A stretch of 64,000 bases of DNA. Origin: Chloroflexota bacterium (GTDB lineage Bacteria > Chloroflexota > Anaerolineae > Anaerolineales > Anaerolineaceae). The stretch spans positions 1-64,000 of the forward strand of contig JAAZKE010000087.1 in assembly GCA_012799995.1 (NCBI GenBank). The letters run 5' to 3'. Every line of letters starts with the position of its first letter. Position 1 is the first letter of the stretch. The notes below the pieces were generated by a model that saw only the letters and a list, made by a program, of their open reading frames with translations, did not search any database and was not told where the DNA came from. Below are positions 62,282 to 64,000 of the stretch, one piece after another. The position numbers and the translations under genes are program-made.

Positions 62282-63661
62282 ATGAACGCCGGTGAGTTGC
62301 TCAAAGAAGCTCGTGAGAAGTTGAACATTCCCCTCTCAAAAGCTTCCGATGATCTTTTTATTCGCATTACTTATCTTGAGGCGATTGAGAATAACCGCCC
62401 CGAAATCCTGCCCTCAGCCGTTCAGGGGCGCGGATTCTTACGTATGTATGCGGAATATCTGCATCTTGATCCACAGGAAATTCTGCGAATCTGGGACAGT
62501 GCAGAAGGTCTTAGACAACAGCAGGCTGATCAGATTCCCGCTGCCGAAACCGCTAAACCAGCCAAGCCCCGAGTATTCTTTCCGCTGAAAAAGCCACCTG
62601 AACAGCCAAAAGCTTCTCCGCCTGAAGAATCCCCCATCCCACCATTGGAAGCTGACCCGGTACAGGATATTTACAACGAGATCGGCAGTGAATTAAAAGC
62701 GCGCCGCGAAGCCCTGGTACTATCCCTTGACGATGCCGAGCGCTTCACGTTGGTTCGCAGCTATTACCTCAATTTGATCGAACAAGGTGATTTTGAGGCG
62801 CTGCCATCTACCGTGCAGGCCCGGGGAATGCTGAACAATTACGCAGCCTTCCTGAACCTGGATGTAGATGATGTGATGCTGCGCTACGCTAATGCGCTGC
62901 AACTTCGCACAGCGTCCAAAGCGAAGGAGGACCCTACCAATTATGGTCTAAGCAAACCTTCCCGCCAGAAACCCGTCAAAAAAGCCGGCAGACTGAACCG
63001 CTTTATCACCCCTGATCTGTTTGTGGGGGTAACAGTACTGCTGGTAATGGCCGCTATCATCATTTACAGCGCAGTAACAGTCACCGAATATAAACAGAAA
63101 GCCAGACAGAGTACAGCGGAGATGGCGCAGTATATGACCCAGCTCCCGCTCATCGCATCCGCTCAAGCAACCGAAGAAGCAACGCCTGTTGCAGTTTCTG
63201 CCACGCCATTGCCACAGTCTTTGCCGCTGGCTGTCGCTGAACTACCGAACATCGAACAGCAGACTGTGGAAGAAACGGCTGAAACAGCCACCCCAGAACC
63301 GGTTGGCCCGATTTATCTTTACATCGAAGCCAACCAGAGAACTTTCCTGCGGGTGGTAACCGATGGTACGGTCGCATTCAATGGCAGAACCCTGCCCGGT
63401 AACACCTATCCGTTTGACGGGAAGGAAAAAGTCGAGGTAACTATTGGCAACGCTGCGGCAGTCAGCATCGTATATAACAATCATAATCTGGGATCTCTCG
63501 GCAGCATGGGGCAGGTGATTTCGCTTGAATTCACCGGAGCCGGAATTCATACCCCTACACCGCTGTTCAGTCCTACCCCAACACTGGACATCACTGCCAC
63601 GCCTACTGAAGTGTTCCAGCGACCAACGCTTACGGTTACAATCACACCGTATATCCCCTGA
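62282..63661 (+). CDS. RodZ-like protein with two HTH_25 domains, TM and DUF4115-like C-terminus
   Basis: MNAGELLKEAREKLNIPLSKASDDLFIRITYLEAIENNRPEILPS...RGFLRMYAEYL and second IGSELKARREALVLSLDDAERFTLVRSYYLNLIEQGDFEALPSTVQARGMLNNYAAFL; TM ITPDLFVGVTVLLVMAAIIIYSAV. Confidence 0.85.
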   Translation: MNAGELLKEAREKLNIPLSKASDDLFIRITYLEAIENNRPEILPSAVQGRGFLRMYAEYLHLDPQEILRIWDSAEGLRQQQADQIPAAETAKPAKPRVFFPLKKPPEQPKASPPEESPIPPLEADPVQDIYNEIGSELKARREALVLSLDDAERFTLVRSYYLNLIEQGDFEALPSTVQARGMLNNYAAFLNLDVDDVMLRYANALQLRTASKAKEDPTNYGLSKPSRQKPVKKAGRLNRFITPDLFVGVTVLLVMAAIIIYSAVTVTEYKQKARQSTAEMAQYMTQLPLIASAQATEEATPVAVSATPLPQSLPLAVAELPNIEQQTVEETAETATPEPVGPIYLYIEANQRTFLRVVTDGTVAFNGRTLPGNTYPFDGKEKVEVTIGNAAAVSIVYNNHNLGSLGSMGQVISLEFTGAGIHTPTPLFSPTPTLDITATPTEVFQRPTLTVTITPYIP

Positions 63662-63676
63662 GACTGAAAAAGAGTT

Positions 63677-64000
63677 ATGCCCAAAAATACCTATCACCTG
63701 ATTTCGCTTGGTTGTGCCAAAAACACGGTAGATTCCCACCGCGTCGCTGAAATTCTCAACTGGGCAGGGATGAAGTTCAGCGCCAATACCGATGACGCAG
63801 AATTCCTGATTGTCAACACCTGTGGATTTATTCAGGCAGCGCGCGATGAAGCGCTGCAGATTCTGGACGATCTCGGACGCAAAAAACACAGCGGTCAATA
63901 TCTGCTGGCGGTCGGCTGCATGGCAGAGAACAATGGCGAATTAATCGTGCAGTGCTGTCCCAATGTCGATGGGATTCTCGGCACGCGAAAAATCACTGAC
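63677..64000 (+). CDS. rimO: Ribosomal protein S12 methylthiotransferase RimO (partial, runs off window)
   Basis: MPKNTYHLISLGCAKNTVDSHRVAEIL...FLIVNTCGFIQAARDEALQ. Confidence 0.92.
   Translation, partial: MPKNTYHLISLGCAKNTVDSHRVAEILNWAGMKFSANTDDAEFLIVNTCGFIQAARDEALQILDDLGRKKHSGQYLLAVGCMAENNGELIVQCCPNVDGILGTRKITD

Overview
The window reads as a bacterial chromosome segment, most likely Chloroflexota/Anaerolineae (inferred from a YYY-motif/GT39 membrane protein pair and core gene content; not verified). Core blocks, start to end: cell-surface glycan and membrane genes (1-8.7 kb); lepA; an AT-rich 3-acetamido-sugar cassette (10.9-13.9 kb); an efflux operon with a TetR-type regulator (14.4-20.2 kb); tlyA, a UbiA-type prenyltransferase, mevalonate kinase, isopentenyl phosphate kinase, dGTPase and greA (20.2-25.3 kb); topA, manC, dprA, rimM, khpA, rpsP and ffh (27-34.5 kb); ldh. 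An AT-rich accessory island follows (about 36.0-47.5 kb). Then come a GltD-like oxidoreductase, a YugP-type protease, a frameshifted rex, an IclR-controlled ABC transporter/nucleoside phosphorylase operon, an mreB-like gene, an F1-only ATP synthase operon, rplI, a RodZ-like gene and the start of rimO. The most interesting part is the island. It appears to hold two tandem units bounded by decayed repeats (an R part with a dead XRE-type HTH relic, an L part with a tRNA-3'-end-like sequence). Unit 1 carries a translationally coupled two-gene system of unknown function, including a glycine-zipper membrane protein. Unit 2 carries a TetR / patatin / radical-SAM / cluster-less radical-SAM-paralogue locus and a HEPN-like protein with an RNxxxH motif. 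No complete tRNA, rRNA or CRISPR array was recognised. All family calls are by eye; no database search was run.
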